Shown here one piece after another: positions 1 to 13,774 of a DNA stretch of 64,000 nucleotides. The position numbers were made by a program, and so were the translations under genes. Below the pieces are notes generated by a model that had not been told where the DNA came from, did no database searches, and saw only the letters and a program-made list of their open reading frames with translations. The first letter of the stretch is position 1. Every line of letters begins with the position of its first letter. Origin of the DNA: Hirudinaria manillensis (lineage: Eukaryota; Annelida; Clitellata; Hirudinida; Hirudinidae); NCBI GenBank assembly GCA_034509925.1, contig CM067531.1, forward strand, positions 4,193,501-4,257,500, read 5' to 3'.

Positions 1-1654
1 CCTCCTCGTGTTAGGCTAAATTTCTACCTCTCCATTACCCCTAAAGTTAGTAACAGCGGAGTAGCGAGTGGGGCATCCTGGACATACAACACTTCCAAAC
101 AAACTCTTCTTAGGACTGAAGATTTGGATGTTCAGCAAAATACCCTCCGTCAAATGTTAGTGCTCAGATTTTGGAAACTTTGGTGCCATTGACCTTGATG
201 GAGAAGAACTGTGCACTGTGATCTTTGCGATTGTAAGATGTTGCTGGATGTTAACAGAGGTACTGATAAGGGTGACAATCTTCATGGGGTCATGGGCGCA
301 AATTTGGGCGTTTTGCCCCGGGCGCCAAATATCCCCACTGCGTCACCGCCTAGTGACATTCGACCACCAGTTTAGGTTCCAACTTATAACTTCCTCCTCC
401 CCCTGCCAAGGTATCCTAAATCCGCCGCTGATTCAGTTATTCTTTCGTATTAATTGATATCTTTAGAAACTGTCAATAGAGGCAGATTGTTGTTGGAAAA
501 GTTGTTAACGAGGTTGTTTGATAAGGAGATTCGGAGGTGGATGAGCAGATGTGCAACGTCGTCTGGCATAAACAACTCCCTTCAGCCCAAGAACGAGATC
601 GTGTTTACACAATCAACATCGTCGTCGTCGTTGTCTTCATCGTCATCATCATCATCATCATCGTCCTCATCGTCGGACCACACATGAGGATTACGATAAT
701 GATGTCTCGCACTTCTGACCAACATACTTCCGTTATCATTAGCACTTCTACCAAAATTACCAACACTCAGCATCAATCGTCATCATCATCATCATCATCA
801 TCACCATCGTCGGCATCATTACTATGACCGCCAGCATCATTACATTGGTGGTTCGGCATCTCTTAAGGGTAAACATGTGTCAAATGATTTCCTGTAATCA
901 GGTCCTCATTAAGTCCTTAATTGATTCAGCATTGCCTTCACAACGTCTGTCCTCATCTGTTGCTGATTAATTTGACTAATCGATTGACTATTGGTTGATT
1001 GATCGATCGATCGATTGATTTGATCGTTTTCAAGAGGAACTTCCGACAAGAAGCCAATCAAGCGTAAACTCTTTGTGCACTACTCCTTGTACACTTCACA
1101 ATTAAACGTTATCCATCCTCACGATCCCTTCTGCAATGGGACCACACGTGGTTGAAGTGTTGGACCAGAATAATGAGAATTGTTTTGAGTGGTGGTGGTG
1201 GGGGGGCTCGCATTGCCTCCGGAAGAAAGGAGTTCCGAGAACATCCGAGAACATCCGAGCAATTAAAAGTTTAAGGAGTTTACAAAATGTTTTCGTCTTC
1301 GACTACCATTCGAAGGCCGAGATTGTTTGCACTTCGTTGGCGGCGTTCATTGAAAACGTACGCAAGTGTAAACGGTGCGAATCGGTGACGACGACGACGA
1401 CGAGGATGATGGTGATGGAATCATTTCATTGATAAGGAATCATGCCTGTATCAATCACGATATCAATGACCTCGCTAGAATAACCTATGTTATTTTATGT
1501 AGGAAATGTTAAATTGTCGGAATTGTTATAATTTATTATTCACTAATTTCATTTCTAAATAAAACTATTCAGCGAAAAGTTACCTTATCGGAGTTATTAT
1601 CATTTATAACTATTAATTTTATTTTAAGTTAAAAATATAAATAAATAAACCAAC
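1..1654. other. No supported gene; simple repeats
   Basis: I see no exon here that I can defend. The stretch holds TCA/TCG trinucleotide runs (about 617-680 and 776-820) and short ATTGATCG-type runs near 1000. Netrin lies just above on the minus strand, so its last exon or exons with the NTR domain would be expected here or beyond the window edge. I read all three minus-strand frames and found no cysteine-patterned NTR-like segment. Confidence 0.5.
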
Positions 1655-4600
1655 TTATGCAGGGTTCGATTGTGGAGCGAGACTGTTGATAGCCAGGGGC
1701 GCACCTATTGCAAGTGAGTCCAACAACTCCAGGCCTGCAAGGACATTGGCCAGTCACTTGGTCACATGACTTGTCCAGCGAACCAACCGGATGACACGTG
1801 CATTCTGTGAATGGAAATCTTAGTAATATTATTTACAACCACAACAACAACAACAACATCGATAAAAAAAATTGATCGATTTACGGAATAAATTTGATAA
1901 ATTAATTGGAAAAACACAAAAAAAAAACAACTAAATCTCGGTGCAGACGTGTTAAGGGAATTAAAGTCGCATAGATTTCAATCAAATTCCACGTCCAGGA
2001 AAGTTGAAGTGTTTATGACCCATTAACATAAATTATTAACGCTATCTATAATAATAAGTTATTGTGATTGTCGTAAACATTGTTATTATTATTTAATTTA
2101 TTATTAATATTGCTATTATTACATTAGTATATATTATTCATGATATGAATTACTATTAATATTTAATATATTGTTAATGATATCAATAACAATAATAACA
2201 ATCAAATAAATAAATAATAGTAATCATCGTAGTCATCGTCATCTGATATTGCCGATAATAAGATTAAACACGTTTAAAAGAGAGCTGTCGGTGACAACAA
2301 CATCGATTCGTAACGATACAACAACAACAATAACACCAACAGCAACAGCAACAACACATCGTAATGTTCTGACCTTTGCAAGCTTTCCTGTGCGTGATTG
2401 GTTTTGTGGCGTCCCTGAAGAAGTTCCTCTTGCAGAGGTGGCAGTGCTTCCCTTCGGTGTTGTGTCTGCACGAGAGGCAGACTCCGCCGGACTTTGATTG
2501 CTTGTAAAGTTCCACGTTGAAACGACATTTCGTCGAGTGTCCGTTGCATTTGCAGGCTTCAAAGGAAATTAAATGCTTTAAATAAATAATTAACCACTCG
2601 ATTTCGTCATATTGGATCATCCGATAAACAAGCACCGATGGACAGGTCGATGTTATGCCGTGTGCTTGTTGTTTTTGTTGCTGTTGTTGTTGTTGTGGAT
2701 GTTGTCGTTGCTGATGTCGTTGCGTAATTGATCAAAAACTAAACATCAAGTTGTTTGTTAAGAAAATAAAAAGTTGAACTTGATTGAATTGACCTGAAGA
2801 TATTCGTTCGTTCATTTCGTGAACATAATTTATTCAAATTATTCACACTTCTCAAAACAATGCATCTTCCTCTAAATCGATTCGCAATGCTCGTCAAGTT
2901 GAACGACTCAACCCGGTGTACTTTTCAACTTTCGCTTTCGTTCTCAGGGGACTACTTTCGGCTCGAAGTGATTGATTGATTGATCGATTAATTCAAATCA
3001 ATCTCATCCACTAATCGCAACTATCCGGACATCCAACTTTCCAGCTCGATAATCGAATCATGTCAGTACGATGGAGTCTGGAAATATGCAAATGAGCTCG
3101 CGGGATGTTAATGACGTGTCCCCGAGGGAGGTCGACACTACTTGACACCTCCCCTCCGATTTTACAGCTCTTTAGTCACGTGATAAGCGGACCACCCAGT
3201 CTGCGTTCGAACCGCGAAGTCTTTAAGTCCCAAAGTGTTGGCAGTGGTTATTGGGCCGGGATTAACCGGTTCTTAAGCCGAAAATGAATGGAAAATCCAA
3301 AAATTACTTCTGAGTTCGAGAGAACTGGTTGCAGATGTTATGACTTTATGTGGCCGTAAATAAGTATAATAAATAAGATAAATAAATGAAATCTAGTCTT
3401 ATTTCTATGAAAATTGAATTTATCGTCCGATTTCTTATTCACGAATTCCTCTTGGTGCATGAAGTTGAATGAAGTGAGGTTATTAAAGAACAGTGGGTCG
3501 AAATAAAAGTTGCTTAAATTAAGTTCGGTTGACTTTCATTGTTTGATTTTAAAAGTTCTTTGAAAATCAACGACCTCAGTGACCCCTCACGTAAACAAAT
3601 TCCTAACCGAGGTCTCCACGCTCGAGAAACAGCCGAAAACTCCGACAAGGAGTGGCACGACCTCACAATAATTGAAAACCATTGAACGACCACCTACCGA
3701 CGCATTCGTTGGCCTCGTGCTGGGTGGCTCTGCTCCACGGTCTGTCGACGTAGAAGGGCTTGCACCGGTCGCAGTCCACTCCGTCGGTGTTGTGCCTGCA
3801 ACGACAAGTCTGCTTCCCGTGTCTGTTGAGGGCGCACTCGGATGCATGGCCGTTGCACTTGCATCTTCCGCCGATGGCTACGTCAGACATGGAAAAGAAT
3901 TGAAACGTTCCTGCCACGGATGCGCCCTGTTGGAATTCCAGTGAGTTTGAAAGAAGTTCCTGCTTGTACGAGTCACTCGAGCGAAAACTTCTCTGTGAAT
4001 TCCTGGAGCTGGAGCGCTTGACGATCAGATCGGAATGGAGGAATGTAGACTTCGGGAGTTTCTTGAGAACGATTCGTATGTCCGTGGCCGTCTGCCAGTC
4101 CTGTAGAACTGAATTCGAGTCAATTTCTGCAGCTGATGGCCTGCCTTCGAGTGTACTGAAGGCTATCCTCGCCTGCTCGGATCCTGCCAAATGGTTTTGT
4201 TGGCTGTAAATCTCGCTGCACAGTGCCTCCTGTTCGTTCATCTTCGAAGCTTGACTTTTGGCCTGCTTGTCAAATGTTTTCCTACAGTCGCTCGAATAAA
4301 ATTGGAATGGTAGCCACGACTTTCCGTAGTCCGAAGATTTGTAAATCGCAAGAGAATCAGGTCTCGTCGAGCAGAACTGAAGACTTATGTAAGTAATTTC
4401 GAACGCTTTCTCAAGATTGAATGTCAACGTCACTTGACTGGAGTTGGAGGAATCAGTATCTTGAGAAAGTTCCTTCTGGAGTGGAGAGGACACCCAGCAG
4501 GAGACGTTGTTGGAGTTGTGGAGGTCGTTGAGATGCTGGACAGGATACGAGGACGATGGATTAGAAGCATCGCAAAGGAAACACGAAACGTGATTTTGAC

Positions 4601-4925
4601 GGTCGAGATGTCGTGGATGTTTACTGGAAGGTTGCTGACGATGTCTACGATGAAGCACCTGCTTTGGATCTCTTCTGTGCTCCGAAAACGAGTCTGAACT
4701 TCTCTTCAGAACGCAGTGCTTCGTGGGAATCATGCCGCAGGTGCTCGTTGATTCCACCTTTCTGCCAAGGGCAGCGTTGACGAATTCCGGGAGACATTTC
4801 CTTGCAGAACCGTCGGAATCGAGGCACGGATCCACGTTCTGATCGGCTGGATCGATAGGTTCACCTCTCGTAAATTGAACGAGTAGACATGTGATCAATA
4901 GAATTTTCTTCGCTGTTTTCATCAT
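1655..4925 (-). CDS. Netrin (UNC-6/netrin-1 type), 3' end incomplete
   Basis: This is a secreted axon-guidance and laminin-related ligand. Three exons join in phase: 4925-3698, 2556-2374 and 1804-1655. The ATG at 4925 begins a signal peptide (about residues 1-21). A laminin N-terminal domain VI follows, with family-typical stretches such as [20 protein letters not shown] and [11 protein letters not shown]. Three laminin-type EGF repeats come next, beginning [16 protein letters not shown] and ECTCHPVG. Relative to netrins, about 28 extra residues rich in Arg and His sit before the [11 protein letters not shown] segment. The last exon ends just after EPCI at a weak donor (gttggt, minus strand). 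The C-terminal NTR domain is not found below 1655; it may lie outside the window or be lost. Netrin is clearly favoured over laminin by the EGF spacing and the ITHRKAC segment. Confidence 0.93.
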
Positions 4926-7900
4926 GTTTCCACCTCAGTAAACTTGGAAAAAATTATTTCAAGTCGACGGCGAATGCAAAATTCTCACTCATAATGCGTA
5001 CAAGATAATCCAGGAGGTGAAAAAATTCGCGAGGTTGAGGCATCTCATTTATATAGCGCACAGTCCTTACGGAAGGCCGTGCTGGCGTCCTTTTGAAATG
5101 AAAAATCTCTGAAAGAAATGAAACGATTTAGTTGATAATTCTAAAGAGCACTTCGCAAAGCAGCTTCAGAGATAATCCTCGTTAATCCCGCGAACGAGTC
5201 AGCGCTATTTGAGCCGCCTATCACTGGCACATTGTAAGTGAGTGTTTATATGTGTGCATGTCTGTTTCTGAGCTTATCACTAGACACCTCTCCCGTCATT
5301 GTTATCACCTTCCCTTAATCATTCTGGATTATCACACATTGTAAGCAGGGCAAGCATTTATAATCCATTACATTTATCATTAATGATAATTCATGAAAAG
5401 GATGCTACAGTTGACGTTCATTAAAATCGATTAAAAACGATTTGGAAAAAAATGAAAATGAAGAAAAATAAAACGCGAGGCGAGTTGAATGACAATTGGC
5501 TCGTCATACTAACAAAACTTTCTTTCTTCTCTGTCAGCGACCAGCAAATAAACTTTAATCATGACTTAAACCAAGTTTTTTTTTTTGTAAATTAAAATTC
5601 AACGGAATTAATAAAACGATCAGAAAGTTGGCATTTCAATTTGCATATATAGTCTAATATAACAAGTTATGCGTTCATATTAAAGCAGAACGTCTGATGC
5701 GGATCTGCGTGTCTCTCATCTGCATTTATACGAGATGAGTTTGCATGGAAAACACACCCACTTCCATCTGGCCGATGGAAAATCAAATTGACGACATGGA
5801 ATGTATAATTCAATTGCCAAAAAAAATCTTTTTCTGAATCACGAGGGTGACTCAGCACGTGGTCACAACGATGAAGTAATGGTTTTTCCTTTAAATGAAA
5901 ATAAAAGGAAATGCTGTGCATTCGATTTCAATCTCCTCGTGTTGCGCAAACTTTAGTACCGATTGGCCTGAAGCTAACTTGAGTAATTCGAGACAACATT
6001 CCTGCAAGATTCGAAGACTTAACTTTAAATCCTCAGTCACGGGCGAGCAACAAGGAAATCTTGAGCGAGGAAACAAAAGAACTTCATTCTATTGTAATGA
6101 AATTGCTCTGAACATTCTTTTGATGCTACAACGACTTTCGTAATTAATTTTTCTTGCATAACCATTTATTATGGTTACTACAATTACGATTAATTTACTG
6201 ACTTTGAAACTCAATGAGATCTTGTCAAAGGCTGACCTCAAACTTAAGAGGTCAAAACAACATTGGCTTATGTCGGGATCTTGCTAGGATTTAGAATTGG
6301 AGCGAAACATGAAGGACCAAGTTTAAATTTTTCAAACAAAGAGAATAATCACATTTGTGGATATCTTAAAATGACGGTAATAATGAATTAATCAAAAAGG
6401 TTTAATCGCTTTGTTATCCTAATGGCGATTTTTTTTATATTTTTGTCAAACCGTCATTAAATTCGTCCTTAAATAGTTAAATTGAATAGTTTCTGAATAT
6501 TTCTCCCGGTGACTTTGATCGAATTTATGGGATAATCAACAATGTCACTCAATTTGTTTAAATAAGTATTATTTATTATTATTTATAGTATTATTATAAT
6601 TAAAATACAAATACTCATGGTATTAAAAATCTAAGAAAGCTGTACTGATTTTGAATTGTTATAGAGCTACTTATCATTCCTTTAAATGTATGAGCATTAG
6701 GATATTCATTCAATACAGGGTGGTTCATTTTTATTATTACTGATAATAGGCGTTATCTAAATAATTTTAAAAACCAGCGGATTTAAATGTGGGTTATTCT
6801 AAGGAAGATACGGACAGCTAATTAAAATCCATTTGACAAATTCGAATTTATCAATAGTGATCACTGTGCTGGCGTTGAGTCAAAAGACAATAAATCTTCA
6901 ATGTAAATAACAACAATCTCCAAAAATCTTATGACACAAACATTGTTTTTATATGCTTATTTGTGAACATATAAAATATACATGTTTAAGAATTGTTCAA
7001 TAAATACACTCTCGAAACAATTTACAACCCCGCGAATAAAAAGAACATGATTAATGTTCGGGGCTCAAAAATTGCCTCTTCCAGTTGTCATCCAAAATAT
7101 TTTTTGTAGATATTGGTCAAAGACACTGCAATATTTACTAATAAATATATATATAAATTAATAAACAGTCTAATAAAAAAAAATTACACATTGATGCTTT
7201 GCCATCATATGGCTTTAGTTATCAAAGACCTGAGCTTCTGCTTGCCGAGATTCATTTATCGTCACTTTCTGGGGTTATCCACTAGCTGTTTTTGTTCCAT
7301 CCAAAGTCAGAAGCTTTTAAATAATTCCGGATGACAGTTTTGAATCCAATGAGCTCTTTCTCCGAGCTAATAATTTGCTTTCTCAACTCTGAACTCTAGC
7401 AATTGACCAAATCATCAAATCGTCGATAGAACAATTTTGTATAGGAACGCATTTTTATACGTTTGTTGACTATTATTATTTGTTTTTAAATATTCATTTG
7501 ATTTTTAAAATGATAAAATATATTCAACTCAAACGGCCATGCTGTGCTCATTAAAAATATTTTGCTTGTGCGGGTGTTCTTTTGGTCGTTAGGATATTTT
7601 AACATTTTTGTTTCGTATTATTTTGTGAAGGTGAGGATCTTTTTACAAATAAAGATGAGTGTCCTTATATATTTTTATGAATTTATAAAATTGCAACTTA
7701 AACGATCTGGGCACCGATTTGGTCGATTTGAACGATGATTTTTGCATTCTAGATTGTGGATTGATTTATGCACTGCCCTTTTCTTGCTAAAGATAAATCA
7801 AAATAGTTAAGTTGAAGGCAACGATTATTGTTATTATTGTTATTATTAAGCCGGCGTTAAATAACTATTTGAAAGTTATTAATTTGGATTTTTACATCCA

Positions 7901-8085
7901 TGATATAACGAATTTTCTCTATTTTTCAATTTTTCTTAAAAATGATCAGCTAATCTGCGCTAGAAGTAAAATTGATCACTGATTTGATTGTTGATCCACA
8001 CCCATTTTTTTAACCTTTCTTTAAAAATTCTTGTCTCCACCAGAAATTCTGTCATTGGTTTTCCAAATTTTGGCAAAGATCAAGC
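4926..8085. other. Intergenic region between divergent genes
   Basis: These 3.2 kb separate the 5' end of netrin (minus) from the 5' end of the RRM gene (plus), so both promoters and first untranslated exons probably lie here. Only short ORFs without splice support or family similarity occur. A pyrimidine-rich acceptor lies just before the RRM start codon region. The DNA is AT-rich with no long repeat. Confidence 0.5.
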
Positions 8086-9995
8086 ATGTCTGTAAAGTTA
8101 TTTGTTGGAAATTTGCCATCTGGTTGTAGACAAACAGACCTGGAACATCTCTTTTCTCAATATGGTCAAATTGTGGAATGTACCATTATGGGCAGCTATG
8201 GGTTTGTGGTAAGATGATGCTATGTAATAATAAATTTATTATTAATATTATATATAACTCTGAAATGTAATATTCCAATATTTTTTTTAAACCCTTGTTG
8301 CATTATTGGTTGGTTTAATTTTTCTACAGCACATGGCAGGTCAAACTGAAGCACAGTCAGCCATAAATGATTTGAATGGCTTCACTTTGATGGGAGCCGC
8401 ATTAAGTGTTGAGGTTTAATTTTTGATCATCTTCACTGCGTGTGTGTGACGAGCCACGTGCTAGAGCATGTGATTAGCTATTAACAATTGTTTGTATGTT
8501 TTTTTTATTGTTTTGTATGATTCTGAATTAAGTTCAATATTTCAGTTATCAAAACCTGGCTCTGGCAAGAAAACAGGGAAAGGGTTAGTTTAATATAAAT
8601 TATTCTCTAGTCTATATTTTTCAATGTTGTTCTTGCCTTTTGATTTTAGAATTCCAGACAGAACAGGTTTGACAAAAATTTTCATTGGAAATATCAAGGA
8701 AGGCACCACAGATGAGGAGTTGAAGTCACTTTTTGAAACATACGGAGAAGTTGCGGAGGCGGACGTCTGCGGAGGATTTGGATTCATCGTGAGCATAGAA
8801 AGCTTTTGTTTTTGTCAATCAATGGATAAATTATAATGGAAATTAATTTAAATTTTGCATATTGAGGCATTAAAGTACGTTCACTTTTCTTCTTGTAGCA
8901 CATGAAAGATCACAATAGTGCACTAAAGGCTATAAAATGTCTAAAGGGATACTTGCTGAATGGAAACAGATTGAATATTGAGGTATAGAAGTTATTTGAA
9001 GTTCACCGTATCTATTTTAATTTATAATAATTATCTTAATTTATAATATTTATTTAATTTATAATATCTATCTTAATTTTTAATGTTTGTCTTAATTTAT
9101 TTCTTTAATTAATTCTAGCTGTCCACAAAATCGACTCAAGGTCGTAGCAAATCTGGAAATCCCGAGGAATTCAGGTTATTTCTTCTTGCCTATTTTCCTC
9201 AACATTCAAATCTCCTATCTAAATATCCAGCATTATTTAGCATCTGTTGTGCATTTGTTGTTGTTGCATGCATTTTAGGTTTGATGACTTTTCTGGAACA
9301 TCATATGGAAGAGGTGGTTTTCAAGGCAGAGTGCTTAGAGGCAGGGGAATAGCGCCGCCGAGATTCGACCCGTACAAAACCAGCGGACCGAGACGACCTC
9401 TCTTAGACGAATACAATTCCAACTCCATGTATCCGCCCCAATCCAGGCCTCCTCTCCTGCCGAACGCTCCCGGGATGGCGGGCTCGGACGGACTCGCCAG
9501 GGAGCTCCTCGATTTATACCTAAAGAATCCCGTAGCTTTCGATCGTTATGCCAGAGATCCTCTCGTGCAGCAGTCCTTAAATCTGAACGCGGAGGATGAA
9601 TCCGGGACCATCGATCCTTATTATAGGGCTTCTAGGGAATATTACGAAAAGAAACAGTAAGATTTTAAAAATATTTATTTTGTTGTGCTCTGTTATGTTC
9701 GTGCTAATATAAGATAAATATTTACCAGAGATTAATACATTAAATTTTATTTATTTAAAAAAAATTGGTCGTAAGCGAAAGCGGATTTTATTCTGTCGAC
9801 AGAATGCCGGGCGACGCCATCGAAACCATGCCGGTCACTTATCCCAACGTGCCTATGCCCGGCATGCCGAGGGGCGGAATCGGTTCGGGAACCGGGATGA
9901 GGCATCCCTTGCCTTATCCGCCCGCGACGGGACCTAGGATGCAGAGAATGCCAGGTTCCGGTAATGGATCTCATGTTTACACTTCGTTCGAATAG
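8086..9995 (+). CDS. RBM4/Lark- or RBM14-like protein with two RRMs
   Basis: This is probably a nuclear RNA-binding regulator of splicing or translation. Eight exons join in phase: 8086-8208, 8330-8413, 8546-8583, 8650-8788, 8899-8982, 9119-9174, 9279-9656 and 9803-9995, giving 364 residues. RRM1 (about 3-70) shows KLFVGNL and SYGFVHM; RRM2 (about 90-156) shows KIFIGNI and GFGFIHM. Each RRM ends in a VELSK or IELSTK segment, as in RBM4 and RBM14. In both RRMs the exon boundary falls just before the HM of RNP1, so the domain intron positions match. The C-terminal half has GRGG/RGRG, Pro-rich and Tyr-rich stretches (PYYRASREYYE) and a Met/Pro/Gly-rich end. I see no CCHC zinc knuckle, which RBM4 proteins usually carry, so the exact subfamily is open. 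AATAAA signals lie at 10266 and 10270. Confidence 0.88.
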
Positions 9996-12410
9996 TCATC
10001 ACGTCGGTTCCGTGGCTCGTCTTCTCGGCTCTTCCGCGACGTACTCGTCGACTTCCGACGAGCGACTTCTTAAAGATCGGAAGTGAATTTTACGGAATGG
10101 ACGACACTCGCCGCGTTCGTGTTTGTGACTCTGATCGTGTTGCGTTGCCAGGCTCGCGAGCAGCGGGCGACGTTTTTCCTTGTTTTTTTTTTAAGTTAAT
10201 CCGGACGGAAAACGACCGTAGTTTTAAAGGATTTCCCCGATAAAACAATCCTTGTTTTAAGACTAAATAAATAAACCTCGAAACCTCTTATCGTCGGAAA
10301 ATGCTCCCTTCGTTAACGCGCGATACAATTCGGCTTAAATCGTTAAAATTGTTGCGGCACACAAGACCAAAGTCCCCGGCCGTTCGAAGAGTTCGCCGTT
10401 TATGACTTCGTTCTGTCAATCGGTCCGGAAGTTTCCAAGCTGCGCTCGAACCACGACTTGACATCGTCCGGTATCGTTTGGTCATTTTCTTTGCGACCTC
10501 GCATGCTCTTGCCAATTTGATTCTGGTTTGCAAACTGCCTTGAAATCTCATTTACTATGCATCTGTTTTGGTCCGAATGAAAATGTCGGACTCAGCTCAG
10601 AATTTGCAAATGCTCATGATTTTGCAGCTGCATTCTGTTGATGCTCACACATTTATTCTGCCATGGTGGATTGTTTTCTCAAGTTATGATTTGACATTTT
10701 CAGGTGAAGTATTATAGCTAGTGGGGCCGAAGATCATGTGAGTTACTACCAGGCAGACTTCATTTGCAACATTCAGTACTCGAATAGTGATTGTTATTAA
10801 TTTATTTTTTACATTTAATTAACTTTCTTATTGATTTTTTGTTAAAGTTTCAAGTTTTTTTTTTATTTATTGTTTCAGGAGTTCATCACTATGCCATGGT
10901 GCCTCTATATGCAAACTGGCAGTTTGTTAGCTTGTTGATGAAATGTTTAAATTCTCATGTTTTTAGAATTTTCATATTCTCAGAGATAACATTCCACTGC
11001 ACACTAATTGTGTTGGACCGGCCATATAAGCAGGTAATCCAATTTGTTAAACTTATTTAACTTCAGGTATTTTCTGAGCTAGAATTTGTCATGCAGGAAT
11101 ACTTTAATTATAGCATGACTGCAAGGAACCCATTTTTAACATTTTTCAATTTGTGGATAGTTTCTTTAGGTATTAATAGGTATAAATTACTATTATTTCC
11201 AAATGTTTTTTTTCCACAGAATCAGGACACTATTTATACTTTCATTTATGCTGGTTTTACCTGCTGTGACATTTGATTGCATTGCCTACTTAATTAAATA
11301 ACCATTTGATCAGCCATTTGCCTAACTTATAAATTACTTAGAATTCCTTTGGGAATTTTTCTTTAAATAAGAAAGTAAAATTTAATTCACTTTAATTACT
11401 GTGGAAATGCTGTAGGTAATAAATAGTGTAATATTTTTATTTTATTTCAGGACTGAGATGCACAAATGCCTCTTTGGCTGGTCATAGAGCCACCATTTCC
11501 CAGTATTCAGTTGTATGCTGATTTTGGGAAGATCCCTCAAACTTTTCATGATGTCCAACCTCCAAAGAACTTTGATTTTTGTTTATATTTGTGAGCAATA
11601 AAATCAACAGTCACTGTACATATAGAATATAAATGCAGATGTTACCTGCCATTCATAATTTTTGGTTAATTTTCGAGCGATCTTTTGCTGAGATTTGTCT
11701 TGGTCAAAATAGTCCATCCTAGTATACCCATGATTGAGGATGCTATTTGATTGAATGCTATCTTTAGTCGATGACAATAGGTCGACGAGATGGTGCTACA
11801 TCATAGGCTTCCGCTCATCAAATGCCTTGGGCAAAAGTTCCAGTATTTTTACAGATTCAAAATCTTTGGGCAGCTTATTATTTATTATGGTTGTGAAGAC
11901 CTGTGCCATGCCTTGATCTTAGAGCTAGTTATCGCTGACCCGGTTTCTTTTTTTTCCATTAAAACCTGGGCTAATAAATGGAATAGTGGAGAACCAATTT
12001 GCAATGAATGCCTCAGGTTCAAGCCTTGCTGTCGGAGTGATGTGGATTGTCATTTGAGCGACAAATTAACGTAACGTATCTGCCCAAAAGTACTTTTCAA
12101 CATATTATTTTTTTCTTAAATAAATGTTACAATATTTTTTCCCACCGTAAAAGAAGCAGCAGATTCCAAGACTTACACAATTGAGCATTGTACATCTTCC
12201 AAGCCATCTGAACACTTTCAATAAACCTGACCTTCCATAATTAGTTTGAGGACCCCAGGTTACTATAATATTATGTAAGAATTAGTTGGGCCTGCTTGAG
12301 TCCTAGGCATATGTTGCATCCATTGTTATTGATTAGGCAATAATTGTTTAATTTTTTAACATGTGCAAATATAGTTATTTTGGCTTTGCATTATAACTTA
12401 TAACATTACT
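9996..12410. other. 3' UTR then gene-poor DNA
   Basis: The first 280 bases are the probable 3' UTR of the RRM gene, ending near AATAAA at 10266-10275. Beyond that I find only short ORFs in AT-rich DNA with no recognisable family, splice pattern or repeat border. The stretch may include old decayed mobile-element sequence, but nothing identifies it. Confidence 0.45.
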
Positions 12411-12698
12411 TTACAGACTTTTGAAACTGGGCCTTATATTTTCTTTGTAGTGGCAGCTGGAGATAGAAACTTCCGGGACCCGACTGTGTTTGCAATTCAT
12501 ATTGCATTGCAAGTCCTCAGTGGTCTCATTTCTTCTTGCAATACCATGTATCTTGGCCAATGATTTGGCCCCGTCGTTTGGTGGATCGTTCATGCCGGAG
12601 ACAATGTGAAGAAGCCAACGAGAGCTTTTGCAATTGCTCCAATCCAAGCAGCAGTGACCAGCAGGATGAGATATCAAATAAAACGAAGGACTACATTT

Positions 12699-13774
12699 GA
12701 TTCGAAATTTATTATTTAATTTCAAAGTAACAGCAAAATTTAAATGATTAAAACGAGTAAAGCTAAGCTCGACTGGCGAGAAATCGCAAAGAAAACAGCA
12801 GTTTCGTGATTGACCTTCATCAAATGAAACTGTTGATCTCTGCATCTCTTCAGGATATTCCACTGGATCAGATGAACTTGTATTTTTGATTCGAAATTTA
12901 CAAGGTTACAGCAAAATTTAAAAGATGAAAACGAGTAAAGCTAAGCTCGACTGGCGAGAAATCGCAAAGAAAACAGCAGTTTTGTGATTGACCTTCACCA
13001 AATGAAACTGTTGATCTCTGCATCTCTTCAGGATTTTCCACTGGATCAGATGAACTTGTATTTTTGATTCGAAATTTACAAGGTTACAGCAAAATTTAAA
13101 AGATTAAAACGAGTAAAGCTAAGCTCGACTGGCGAGAAATCGCAAAGAAAACAGCAGTTTTGTGATTGACCTTCATCAAATGAAACTGTTGATCTCTGCA
13201 TCTCTTAAGGATATTCCACTGGATCAGATGAACTTGTATTTTTGATTCGAAATTTACAAGGTAACAGCAAAATTTAAATGATTAAAACGAGTAAAGCTAA
13301 GCTCGACTGGCGAGAAATCGCAAAGAAAACAGCAGTTTCGTGATTGACCTTCATCAAATGAAACTGTTGATCTCTGCATCTCTTCAGGATATTCCACTGG
13401 ATCAGATGAACTTGTATTTTTGATTCGAAATTTACAAGGTAACAGCAAAATTTAAAAGATTAAAACGAGTAAAACTAAGCTCGACTGGCGAGAAATCGCA
13501 AAGAAAACAGCAGTTTCGTGATTGACCTTCATCAAATGAAACTGTTGATCTCTGCATCTCTTCAGGATTTTCCAATGGATCAGATGAACTTGTATTTTTG
13601 ATTCGAAATTTACAAGGTAACAGCAAAATTTAAAAGATTAAAACGAGTAAAGCTAAGCTCGACTGGCGAGAAATCGCAAAGAAAACAGCAGTTTCATGAT
13701 TGACCTTCATCAAATGAAACTGTTGATCTCTGCATCTCTTCAGGATTTTCCACTGGATCAGATGAACTTGTATT
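12699..13774. repeat. 178-bp tandem repeat, six copies
   Basis: The word GATTCGAAATTTA starts copies at 12699, 12888, 13066, 13244, 13422 and 13600. Spacing is exactly 178 bp after the first copy, whose period is 189 because of an ATTATTTAATTTC variant. The copies differ by only a few substitutions (for example ATATTCC/ATTTTCC and TTTCGTG/TTTTGTG). The array stops in the middle of a unit at 13774. The minus strand of each copy is open for about 60 codons, but 178 is not a multiple of three, so no long protein results. Confidence 0.95.

Noticed and set aside
12411..13626. Repeated cysteine-containing ORFs on minus, as if a small secreted-peptide family
   Set aside because: They follow the 178-bp array exactly, the unit is not a multiple of three, and no signal peptide or exon signals are seen.
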